Below, piece after piece: positions 1 to 5,464 of a stretch of DNA of 6,621 nt. The stretch lies in NCBI GenBank assembly GCA_029946075.1, contig JAQSDT010000132.1:1-6621 (forward strand), given 5' to 3'. The position numbers and the translations under genes are program-made. The stretch comes from a bacterium (GTDB lineage: Bacteria > Pseudomonadota > Alphaproteobacteria > Rhizobiales > Xanthobacteraceae). Position 1 is the stretch's first letter, and each line of letters opens with the position of its first letter. The notes below the pieces were generated by a model that was not told where the DNA came from, searched no databases, and saw only the letters and a program-made list of their open reading frames with translations.

Positions 1-340
1 CCTGCGCGATGGCTTTACGGCTTACTTCGTGCTCTCCCCGGAGAGGGCCAGCTCTTTTGCCTCCGTCGCTGCGCGAGATTTCTCCCGCACAACTTGACGC
101 CAGCAAGGGCGGCGTCGGGACCACACGACTTCACCGTACGCACTGCGCGCGCTCGTCTCTCGCACGCATCGCGTCCACCGCTTCTCACCGCGCGTTCGTG
201 ACGATCGCGAGCGCCCCTCGTAACGGGTGAGTTGCCCGGAGTTAAATCACTGATTTGCCCGACGGGTTAAGCGGGAAATTTTTGCGCGAGGGGATGGACA
301 GACTTTTGGTGATTTGCCCGTCGGGTTGATTTGTCGCAGC
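1..340. repeat. Non-coding repeat-like intergenic element, truncated by the window edge
   Basis: This stretch has no credible gene. It contains several blocks that I recall recurring between genes in Bradyrhizobium and relatives, on the strand complementary to the one given: the first 20 bases (CCTGCGCGATGGCTTTACGG) and the following CTTACTTCGTGCTCTCCCC, then GCCTCCGTCGCTG near 59-71, a GACGCC/GGCGTC hairpin with a 9-base loop (96-101 and 111-116), GACCACACGACTT near 119-131, and GTTCGTGACGATCGCGA near 195-211. The right part carries two copies of a TGATTTGCCCG-containing 18-mer. A further small hairpin, CTCTC/GAGAG, lies at 32-36 and 41-45. The element probably continues to the left of the window. 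The right boundary near 340 is approximate. Recognition is from memory; a genome self-comparison would confirm copy number. Confidence 0.6.
251..327. repeat. Pair of near-identical 18-bp direct repeats
   Basis: TGATTTGCCCGACGGGTT occurs at 251-268 and again at 310-327 with a single A-to-T change at the centre of its CCCGACGGG core. That core is a small inverted repeat, CCCG/CGGG around one base. The copies are 59 bases apart, start to start, and flank an A/T-rich patch followed by a G-rich run (GGAAATTTTTGCGCGAGGGG, 273-292). They look like the repeated part of the larger intergenic element. No function can be read from the sequence. Confidence 0.75.
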
Positions 341-353
341 AGGCGATAATATT

Positions 354-379
354 CGTCATTGCAAGCCAGGCGACTCGAT
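354..379. repeat. Degenerate short interspersed repeat (GTCATTGC...GCGA...CGATCC type)
   Basis: The stretch starting CGTCATTGCAAGCCAGGCGA and ending CGATC resembles a short intergenic repeat that I recall from many rhizobial and Bradyrhizobium genomes, of the form CGTCATTGCGAGCG followed by AGCGAAGCAATCC. Several positions differ, so this would be a decayed copy. It sits only 3 bases to the left of the perfect palindrome at 383-464. The call rests on recalled similarity and has modest confidence. Confidence 0.35.
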
Positions 380-382
380 CCC

Positions 383-464
383 GTAGGATGGGTGGAGCGC
401 AGCGATACCCATCGATTTCCGTGCGCATGAGATGATGGGTATCGCTGCGCTCCACCCATCCTAC
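383..464. repeat. Perfect 31-bp inverted repeat (hairpin) just downstream of ubiA
   Basis: The left arm at 383-413 starts GTAGGATGGGTGGAGCGCAG and ends ATACCCATC. It is exactly complementary to the right arm at 434-464, which starts GATGGGTATCGCTGCGCTCC. The two arms enclose a 20-base loop. A transcript in either direction could fold into a very strong stem. The structure ends 4 bases beyond the ubiA stop codon (469-471), so it will lie at the 3' end of the ubiA mRNA, where it could stop transcription or protect the message from 3' exonucleases. No T-tract follows it on the minus strand, so a classic intrinsic terminator is not shown. I recall closely similar GTAGGATGGGT...ACCCATCCTAC palindromes scattered between genes in Bradyrhizobium, so it is probably one copy of a REP/MITE-like family. 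Confidence 0.85.
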
Positions 465-468
465 GCAG

Positions 469-1404
469 CTACACCGCCGCGCGCATCACCGCGTCGACGA
501 GCAATCCCGCGAACAGCAGCAGACCCGCATCGCGGTTGGATTTGAATATCCGCAGGCACAGCGCCGGATCGGAAATATCGAGCCGCCGGATCTGCCACAT
601 CAGATGCGCGGCGAACGCGATCAGTCCGATCCAGGCCGGCCAGCGCACACCGCCGAGCAGCAGTGCGCCGCCGATCAGCACCACCGCCAGCGCATAGAAA
701 ACGATCAGCGCCAGATGCGTGCGCTCTGCGAACAATCGCGCGGTCGACTTGATGCCGATCAGCGCGTCGTCCTCGGCGTCCTGATGTGCGTAGATGGTGT
801 CGTAGCCGATCACCCAGGCGATCGAACCGGCATAGAGCATCAGCGCGGTCAGATCGATCCGCCCGAGCGTGACGACAAAGCCCATCAGCGCGCCCCAGGA
901 GAAGGCGAGCCCGAGCACCACCTGCGGCCACCAGGTGATGCGCTTCATGAAGGGATAGACCGCGACGATGACCAGCGAGGCGATGCCGGTCAGAATCGCG
1001 AAACGATTGAACTGCAGCAGCACGGCGAGCCCGATCAGCGCCTGCAGCACCAGGAAGGCGAGCGCCTGGGTGACGCTGACCTGGCCTGCGGGAAGCGGCC
1101 GCGAGCGCGTGCGCTCGACCCTGGCATCGAGGTCGCGGTCGGTGATGTCGTTCCAGGTGCAGCCCGCGCCGCGCATCACGAACGCGCCGACGAAGAACAG
1201 CACGACCACGAGCGCGAGGCTCGAAACATCGCGCGCGATGCCGGCGGCCAGCGCCGCCGACCACCAGCACGGCATCAGCAGCAGCCATGATCCGATCGGG
1301 CGGTCGAAGCGGGAAAGCCGGAGGTAAGGCCGCGACCAGAAGGGCGCACGCGTATCGACCCAGTTGCCGGTCGCATCGGCAACGCGGGCGGTCGCGTCAC
1401 TCAT
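469..1404 (-). CDS. ubiA: 4-hydroxybenzoate polyprenyltransferase (UbiA)
   Basis: This integral inner-membrane prenyltransferase transfers the polyprenyl tail from polyprenyl diphosphate to 4-hydroxybenzoate, the step that commits it to ubiquinone synthesis. The 311-residue protein has the family's usual length. It shows the first aspartate-rich motif NDITDRDLD (residues 85-93) and the second, YDTIYAHQDAEDD (201-213), which bind Mg2+ and the diphosphate. The N-terminal RPIGSWLLLMPCWWS (35-49) is typical of UbiA. About nine hydrophobic segments alternate with short polar loops between residues 39 and 308. The ATG at 1404 lacks a strong Shine-Dalgarno sequence, but it lies 9 bases after the stop of the upstream gene, which suggests translational coupling. 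A 31-bp palindrome lies 4 bases past the stop codon. Other UbiA-superfamily members (heme O, chlorophyll or menaquinone prenyltransferases) are less likely given the motif sequences. Confidence 0.95.
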   Translation of the reverse strand: MSDATARVADATGNWVDTRAPFWSRPYLRLSRFDRPIGSWLLLMPCWWSAALAAGIARDVSSLALVVVLFFVGAFVMRGAGCTWNDITDRDLDARVERTRSRPLPAGQVSVTQALAFLVLQALIGLAVLLQFNRFAILTGIASLVIVAVYPFMKRITWWPQVVLGLAFSWGALMGFVVTLGRIDLTALMLYAGSIAWVIGYDTIYAHQDAEDDALIGIKSTARLFAERTHLALIVFYALAVVLIGGALLLGGVRWPAWIGLIAFAAHLMWQIRRLDISDPALCLRIFKSNRDAGLLLFAGLLVDAVMRAAV

Positions 1405-1413
1405 CGAAGGGCG

Positions 1414-2103
1414 TCATCGCTGGAGGACGTTGCCGTTCAGCGTATCGAAGGTGCTGCCGCCCTTTTTGGTCGGCTGCGCTTCGGGCAAGGCCGCCGAGGA
1501 GCCCAGTGCTTCGCTCAGGCTCGGCGCGGCCGCCTTCTGCTGGGCTGCGGCCTGCTGCGCGAAGCCGCAGACTTTCTGCTGCATTCCCTCGGTATTCTTG
1601 TGGCCGGCCTTGAGCTGGTCGGCGATCTGCTGCGGAATTCCGCATTTGGCAGCATTGCTCTCGACGTATTTGATCATCTTGATTTCGGCCTGGCCGAAAC
1701 TCGAGATCAGCTTGCAGGCCTCCTCGGGGCCGGCCTTGCGGTCGCCCGCGGCCTTGATCAGCTTGCCGCGCCGTTCCGCTTCGGCGCGCAGGGGCACAAA
1801 ACCCTTCATGCAGGCATCGGCCGCGCCGCCGGGTCCCGGGGCCGCCGCTTGCGGCTGCGGTCCGGCGCCGCCGAACCCCGCGCCCGACCCCGGCGCTGCG
1901 CCTTGCGTGAATGCCGAGGGCGCGCCGACCGGCGCCGCAGGTGCGGCCGCCGCCGCGCCGTTCACCGGCGGAAATGGCGACGCATTGGTGGGAGCTGCGC
2001 TCTGGCCCGGAAGCGGCGCCGGAAAGGCGCCCTGCGCGAGGGCCTGGCCGGCGTGAGCGATCACGACGGCAGCGGTCAGCGGTACAATCAGGTGGCGGAT
2101 CAT
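1414..2103 (-). CDS. Exported Ala/Pro/Gly-rich four-cysteine protein of unknown function
   Basis: I do not recognise a named family. The protein (229 residues from the ATG) starts with a short basic stretch, a hydrophobic core and a likely signal peptidase I site after ALA at about residue 23, so the mature protein should be periplasmic. Residues 25-95 are low complexity, rich in Ala, Pro and Gly. A compact charged, helical-looking domain follows at about 96-190. It has four cysteines (about 98, 130, 154 and 179), enough for two disulfides, in the contexts ADACMKGF, EEACKLISSFGQAEIKMIKY, AAKCGIPQQ and QQKVCGFAQQ. The tail (about 192-229) is again Ala/Pro/Ser-rich. A TTG directly before the ATG (2106-2104) could be the true start, because the GGAG at 2118-2115 is 8 bases from the TTG and 11 from the ATG. 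I chose the ATG. The gene ends 9 bases before ubiA and is probably co-transcribed with it. A role in ubiquinone synthesis is not implied by its sequence. Confidence 0.85.
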   Translation of the reverse strand: MIRHLIVPLTAAVVIAHAGQALAQGAFPAPLPGQSAAPTNASPFPPVNGAAAAAPAAPVGAPSAFTQGAAPGSGAGFGGAGPQPQAAAPGPGGAADACMKGFVPLRAEAERRGKLIKAAGDRKAGPEEACKLISSFGQAEIKMIKYVESNAAKCGIPQQIADQLKAGHKNTEGMQQKVCGFAQQAAAQQKAAAPSLSEALGSSAALPEAQPTKKGGSTFDTLNGNVLQR

Positions 2104-2114
2104 CAAATGGTTTT

Positions 2115-2118
2115 CTCC
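2115..2118 (-). promoter_or_regulatory. Shine-Dalgarno GGAG for the exported protein
   Basis: GGAG on the minus strand lies 11 bases before the ATG at 2103-2101 and 8 bases before the in-frame TTG at 2106-2104. The spacing slightly favours TTG, while codon preference favours ATG. The two starts differ by a single residue and do not change the signal peptide. Confidence 0.5.
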
Positions 2119-2174
2119 GGCACGGTCCAGCAGACCCCTACGTGTCCCGAACGAAGCACGATTCCAGATGGGGC

Positions 2175-2203
2175 TTTCTACGATCGCTGCGCCCCGTTAA
2201 CAA
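2175..2203 (-). promoter_or_regulatory. Candidate sigma-70-type promoter for the exported protein and ubiA
   Basis: Read on the minus strand, TTGTTA (2203-2198) is followed after exactly 17 bases by TAGAAA (2180-2175). These match the TTGACA and TATAAT consensus at four of six positions each. Transcription would start near 2168 and give a leader of about 65 bases before the start codon. The site lies in the divergent region shared with rsmE. This is a pattern match only, with no experimental support. Confidence 0.35.
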
Positions 2204-2310
2204 CCCGTCGAATGGGGCAACAGCGCGGCGTTGGGCCGCGTCGGAATGCAAAATTTGCTCCTGATTGTAGCCCTTTAGGCTAAAAAGACCGCCGATCGGA
2301 ACATTTATCC

Positions 2311-3060
2311 ATGCCTGACCTCGACTTTCGCACGCCCCGCCTGTTCATCGACGCGCCCCTGAAGGAGGGCGAGCGGATCGCGCTGGAACGCGACCAGAGC
2401 AACTATCTCGGCAATGTGCTGCGGCTTTCGGCCGGCGAAAGCATTCTGGTGTTCAACGGCCGCGACGGCGAATGGCAGGCGCAGATCGAGGGCCACAAGC
2501 GGCCGGACCAGCTCACCATCGGCATCCGGCAGCGCGCGCAGGATTCGCTGCCCGACATCGCCTATGTGTTCGCGCCGCTCAAGCACGCACGGCTCGATTA
2601 CATCGTGCAGAAGGCGGTCGAGATGGGCGCAGCCCTTCTGCAGCCGGTCGTGACGCGCCACACCCAGGTCTCGCGCGTCAATGTCGAGCGGATGCGCGCC
2701 AACGTGATCGAAGCCGCGGAGCAGTGCCGCATCCTCAGCCTTGCTGCGGTCGCGGAGCCGCTGGCGCTCGATCGCTATCTCGGCCAGCGCGACGCAAAAC
2801 GCCTGCTGGTGTTCTGCGACGAGGCGAGCGAGGTCACAGCGCCATTGCAGGCGCTGCAAGCCGCTCGATCCGCGGGAAGCGGGATCGATATCCTGATCGG
2901 CCCCGAGGGCGGGTTCGCCGAAGAAGAACGCGCGCTGCTGCTGCGCCAGCCGAACATCAAGCGACTGTCGCTGGGCCCGCGGATTCTGCGCGCGGATACC
3001 GCCGGTGTGGCGGCGCTGGCGCTGGTGCAGGCGGCGATCGGGGACTGGAATCCCGGCTAG
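2311..3060 (+). CDS. rsmE: 16S rRNA (uracil(1498)-N(3))-methyltransferase RsmE
   Basis: RsmE is a cytosolic SPOUT-class enzyme that uses S-adenosylmethionine to methylate N3 of U1498 in 16S rRNA, near the ribosomal decoding centre. The 249-residue length is normal for the family. Residues 1-75 form the N-terminal PUA-like RNA-binding part, with NYLGNVLRLSAGE at 31-43. The SPOUT part follows: KHARLDYIVQKAVEMG (91-106), RMRANVIEAAEQCRIL (127-142), the cofactor-knot motif IGPEGGFAEEE (196-206) and LGPRILRADTAGVAAL (221-236). The last of these is the family's LGxRILRxxTA signature. The ATG at 2311 fits the usual RsmE N-terminus, though only a weak GGA precedes it. The gene is divergent from the exported-protein gene. 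Its stop codon lies within an 18-bp tandem repeat, so the C-terminus could vary in length among relatives. Confidence 0.95.
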   Translation: MPDLDFRTPRLFIDAPLKEGERIALERDQSNYLGNVLRLSAGESILVFNGRDGEWQAQIEGHKRPDQLTIGIRQRAQDSLPDIAYVFAPLKHARLDYIVQKAVEMGAALLQPVVTRHTQVSRVNVERMRANVIEAAEQCRILSLAAVAEPLALDRYLGQRDAKRLLVFCDEASEVTAPLQALQAARSAGSGIDILIGPEGGFAEEERALLLRQPNIKRLSLGPRILRADTAGVAALALVQAAIGDWNPG

Positions 3061-3098
3061 CTGGCGTATCCCGGATCGCTGGCGTTTCCCGGCTAGCC
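3051..3098 (+). repeat. 18-bp tandem repeat, 2.7 copies, covering the rsmE stop codon
   Basis: The unit TCCCGGCTAGCTGGCGTA (3051-3068) is followed by TCCCGGATCGCTGGCGTT (3069-3086) and a partial third copy TCCCGGCTAGCC (3087-3098). Eighteen bases keep the reading frame. In the rsmE frame the first copy supplies the stop TAG (3058-3060), the second copy has TCG in the corresponding position, and the third has TAG again (3094-3096). The repeat therefore looks like slippage duplication of the end of the gene. A single base change at the first stop would lengthen RsmE by 12 residues. Confidence 0.8.
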
Positions 3099-3113
3099 AA
3101 ATCGGGCCTAGCC
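3091..3113 (+). terminator. Weak hairpin after rsmE, possible terminator
   Basis: GGCTAG (3091-3096) pairs with CTAGCC (3108-3113). Two further G-C pairs can form inside it if C3107 is bulged, leaving a loop of about six bases. No T-run follows, so intrinsic termination is not well supported. The hairpin overlaps the third copy of the tandem repeat. It is the best structure between rsmE and hisZ for ending the rsmE transcript, but the assignment is tentative. Confidence 0.25.
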
Positions 3114-3207
3114 CCTTAAGGCACCGCTCATTAAGTCCGTTGGCCAATCCCTGTCGAAACCCGTCGGCGGCCATGCTAAGGCCTGCGCCAACGAGCTTGG
3201 AACCTCC

Positions 3208-3235
3208 GGAAAAGACCCTCGAACCGGCCTTTTCC
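3208..3235 (+). other. 7-bp inverted repeat in the hisZ leader
   Basis: GGAAAAG (3208-3214) pairs exactly with CTTTTCC (3229-3235) around a 14-base loop. It ends 17 bases before the hisZ ATG. In the mRNA it could sit just upstream of the ribosome-binding region, which is itself weak (only GGA at 3244-3246). It might be an operator or a leader hairpin, or it may mean nothing. No histidine-codon leader peptide is present, so it is not a classical his attenuator. Confidence 0.3.
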
Positions 3236-3252
3236 CGTTAACTGGACACGAA

Positions 3253-4416
3253 ATGACCGTTACCGCCGCCAAATCAGGTGCTGCCGGCTCCGCCGCATGG
3301 GCGGACGCGCTGCTGTTGTCGTTTGCGCAAGGCGGTTACGTCAGGGCCGAGCCTTCGATCCTGCAGCCGGCCGACCCGTTCCTCGACCTGTCCGGCGAGG
3401 ACATCCGCAAGAGCCTTTATCTGACCACCGACGCGTCGGGCGAGGAGCTGTGCCTGCGCCCGGATCTGACGATCCCGGTGGCGCGCGATTACCTCGCGTC
3501 CGGCCGAGCCGGGCAGCCGGCGGGCTTTTCCTATCTCGGCCCGGTGTTCCGCTATCGCGGCGGGCAGCCGAGCGAATTTCTGCAGGCCGGCATCGAATCG
3601 TTCGGCCGGCAGGACCGCGCCGCGGCCGACGCGGAGATGCTGGCGCTGGCGCTGGAAGCAGCCGCAGCGTTCGGACAGACCGATGTCGAAATCCGCACCG
3701 GCGACGTCGCGCTGTTCAATGCGCTGCTCGACGCGCTCGACCTCTATCCGGTATGGCGGCGGCGGCTGATCAAGGATTTCAACCGCAAGGTCAGCCTCAC
3801 CGAGGACATCGAGCGGCTGACGCTCGCGACCGCGCCGGGCCGTAACGAATATGAGGGCGTGCTGGCGGCGCTGGCCGGCTCCGACCGCAAGGCGGCGCTG
3901 GCACTGGTCGCCGATCTGATGTCGATCGCTGGCGCCGCCACCAATGTCGGCGGGCGTACGGTGGCCGAAATCGCCGACCGCTTCCTCGAACAATCGACGC
4001 TAAAGGCCGGCGCGCTGCCGCGCGACGCCGTCACCATCATCAAGCGCTTCCTCGCGATATCGGGCGATCCCGATGAATCGGTGGCGCAACTGCGCGCGCT
4101 GGCGTCCGACGCCCAGCTCAATATCACCGCCGCCACCGACGAGCTGGAAAACCGCGTCGGCTTCATGGCCGCGCGCGGCATCGACACGAAACGCACGCGG
4201 TTCTCGACCTCGTTCGGCCGCGGGCTGGATTACTACACCGGCTTCGAATTCGAACTGCACCGGAAGGGCAACGGCATCGAGCCGCTGGTCGCTGGCGGGC
4301 GCTATGACGGGCTGATGACGCAGCTCGGCGCGACGACGCCGATCCCGGCGGTCGGCTTCTCGGTGTGGATCGAGACGCTGGTGCAGCTTGGCGCCGTCAA
4401 GGGGAGCGCAGCATGA
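3253..4416 (+). CDS. hisZ: ATP phosphoribosyltransferase regulatory subunit HisZ
   Basis: HisZ is a cytosolic paralogue of histidyl-tRNA synthetase that does not charge tRNA. It assembles with HisG and is needed for activity and histidine feedback of the first histidine-synthesis step. The 387-residue protein has the class II synthetase core: RPDLTIPVAR (69-78), the motif 2 region FRYRGG...EFLQAGIESFG (99-118), the histidine-pocket block GRGLDYYTG (322-330) and AGGRYDGL (347-354). It ends shortly after the motif 3 region and lacks the roughly 90-residue anticodon-binding domain of HisRS. In motif 3 the usual GxER is replaced by GFSVWIETL (368-376), so the ATP-binding arginine appears to be threonine. 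Both points favour HisZ over HisS. Its stop overlaps the hisG start (ATGA), showing a shared transcript and a coupled subunit pair. The 192-base gap to rsmE suggests its own promoter, which I could not place. Confidence 0.95.
   Translation: MTVTAAKSGAAGSAAWADALLLSFAQGGYVRAEPSILQPADPFLDLSGEDIRKSLYLTTDASGEELCLRPDLTIPVARDYLASGRAGQPAGFSYLGPVFRYRGGQPSEFLQAGIESFGRQDRAAADAEMLALALEAAAAFGQTDVEIRTGDVALFNALLDALDLYPVWRRRLIKDFNRKVSLTEDIERLTLATAPGRNEYEGVLAALAGSDRKAALALVADLMSIAGAATNVGGRTVAEIADRFLEQSTLKAGALPRDAVTIIKRFLAISGDPDESVAQLRALASDAQLNITAATDELENRVGFMAARGIDTKRTRFSTSFGRGLDYYTGFEFELHRKGNGIEPLVAGGRYDGLMTQLGATTPIPAVGFSVWIETLVQLGAVKGSAA
4401..4406 (+). promoter_or_regulatory. Shine-Dalgarno GGGGAG for hisG
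   Basis: GGGGAG lies inside the last codons of hisZ, 6 bases before the ATG at 4413. This fixes the hisG start there rather than at the upstream in-frame GTG at 4365, which has no comparable site. Confidence 0.7.
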
Positions 4417-5390
4417 GCGGTCCTTTCGTCCTCGCCGTTCCTTCCAAGGGCCGCCTGCAGGAAAACGCCGAGGCGTTCTTCACGCGCGCGGGCCTGACGC
4501 TCGCCAAACCACGCGGCGCGCGCGACTATCGCGGCACCATCGCCGGCCTCGACAATGTCGAGATCGCGTATCTGTCGGCCAGCGAGATCGCCTCGCAGCT
4601 GTCGCGCGGCATGGTGCATCTCGGCGTCACCGGCGAGGATCTGCTGCGCGAGAGCATCGCGGATGCCGACCGGCGCGTGCTCTTGATCGACAGCCTCGGT
4701 TTCGGCAGCGCCAATGTCGTGGTCGCGGTGCCGCAGGCCTGGATCGACGTCCGCACCATGGCCGACCTCGACGACGTCGCCTCGGGTTTTCGCGAACAGC
4801 ATAACCGGCGGATGCGGGTTGCGACCAAATACATCAATTTGACGCGCAACTTCTTCGCCGCCCACGGCGTGGTCGACTACCGCATCGTCGAGAGCGCCGG
4901 CGCCACCGAAGGCGCGCCCGCGGTCGGCACCGCCGAGATGATCGTCGACATCACCACGACCGGCGCGACGCTCGCCGCCAACGGGCTGAAAGTGCTCGAC
5001 GACGGCGTGATCCTGCGCAGCCAGGCCAACCTCGTCGCCTCAAGGGACGCCGACTGGTCGAGCGAGGCGCGCGAAACCGCGCGCGTGATCCTCGACCACA
5101 TCGCCGCCCGCGCCCGCGCCAGCAAGTACCGCGAGGTGCGCACGCGCTTCGCCGGCTGCAACGACGCCCTGCTGGCGGAGGCGCATCACCGCTTCGGCGT
5201 GGTCGCCCCGTTCGGCGGCCCGACCTCCTCGGGCATGCTCACGCTGCACTGCCCGCCGATGCAGCTGTACGCGCTCGGCAGTTTTCTGCGCGAACACGGC
5301 GCCGACACCGTCTCGATCGCCTCGCTGGACTACGTGCTGGACCGGGAAAACCCGCTGTTTGCCCGGCTCGAGGCGTTCCTGCAGCAATAA
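4413..5390 (+). CDS. hisG: ATP phosphoribosyltransferase catalytic subunit HisG, with C-terminal extension
   Basis: HisG joins ATP and PRPP to give N1-(5-phosphoribosyl)-ATP, the first and feedback-controlled step of histidine synthesis, in the cytosol. The 325-residue protein begins with AVPSKGRLQENA (8-19), typical of the family. It also has HLGVTGEDLLRE (69-80), RVATKY (135-140) and the PRPP-binding region GTAEMIVDITTTGATLAANG (172-191). Short, HisZ-dependent HisG proteins end soon after about residue 225. Here another 100 residues follow, containing ARASKYREV (234-242) and a GADTVSIASLDYVL segment (296-309). These resemble the SKY and LGASSI-type blocks of the PII-like regulatory domain in long HisG of the E. 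coli type. Having both this domain and HisZ is noteworthy. The gene overlaps hisZ by four bases. I recall Bradyrhizobium and Rhodopseudomonas HisG being about this long, so the extension is probably genuine. Confidence 0.95.
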   Translation: MSGPFVLAVPSKGRLQENAEAFFTRAGLTLAKPRGARDYRGTIAGLDNVEIAYLSASEIASQLSRGMVHLGVTGEDLLRESIADADRRVLLIDSLGFGSANVVVAVPQAWIDVRTMADLDDVASGFREQHNRRMRVATKYINLTRNFFAAHGVVDYRIVESAGATEGAPAVGTAEMIVDITTTGATLAANGLKVLDDGVILRSQANLVASRDADWSSEARETARVILDHIAARARASKYREVRTRFAGCNDALLAEAHHRFGVVAPFGGPTSSGMLTLHCPPMQLYALGSFLREHGADTVSIASLDYVLDRENPLFARLEAFLQQ

Positions 5391-5409
5391 GACTGCCGTT
5401 CGTTCATCG

Positions 5410-5440
5410 TTGCGACAGCTTGGCGCTGATAGCATATGAT
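5410..5440 (+). promoter_or_regulatory. Possible weak promoter before the glycosyltransferase gene
   Basis: TTGCGA (5410-5415) and TATGAT (5435-5440) resemble the -35 and -10 elements, but the 19-base spacer is longer than ideal. The 74-base gap after hisG has no terminator-like hairpin, so the downstream genes could equally be read through from hisZ-hisG. Confidence 0.25.
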
Positions 5441-5450
5441 GTTCCACAAC

Positions 5451-5455
5451 AGGGA
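5451..5455 (+). promoter_or_regulatory. Shine-Dalgarno AGGGA for the glycosyltransferase
   Basis: AGGGA lies 9 bases before the ATG at 5465 and supports that start. No better in-frame start with a ribosome-binding site lies between it and the conserved catalytic domain. Confidence 0.55.
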
Positions 5456-5464
5456 TCCTGATCG

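Noticed and set aside
9..230. Open frame of 73 residues on the plus strand starting MALRLTSCSPRR
   Set aside because: It lies in the repeat-like element, has no ribosome-binding site and shows Arg/Ser/Thr-rich, shadow-like composition. Similar small proteins are commonly mis-annotated from copies of this repeat.
247..459. Two overlapping minus-strand open frames of 70 and 62 residues
   Set aside because: Both read through the palindrome and the TGATTTGCCCG repeats. Their composition reflects the repeats and they have no ribosome-binding site or recognisable domain.
604..1290. Long plus-strand open frame opposite ubiA
   Set aside because: It is extremely rich in Arg, Gln, Asp and His, typical of the antisense frame of a GC-rich gene, while the opposite strand encodes a clear UbiA with both catalytic motifs.
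2255..2286. Possible rsmE promoter (TTGCTC ... TAAAAA) and a small TAGCC/GGCTA hairpin at 2268-2282
   Set aside because: The spacer between the two hexamers is 20 bases, too long for a convincing promoter. The hairpin is followed by A rather than T on the plus strand, so it is not a terminator for rsmE-direction transcripts.
2305..3174. 289-residue minus-strand open frame opposite rsmE
   Set aside because: It is antisense to a gene with all RsmE signature motifs, and its composition is that of a complementary-strand shadow.
3173..3241. 22-codon ORF before hisZ as a histidine attenuator leader peptide
   Set aside because: It contains no histidine codons and no ribosome-binding site is evident.
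4365..4412. Upstream in-frame GTG start for hisG
   Set aside because: The GGGGAG site 6 bases before the ATG at 4413, the ATGA overlap with hisZ and the normal HisG N-terminus all favour the later start.
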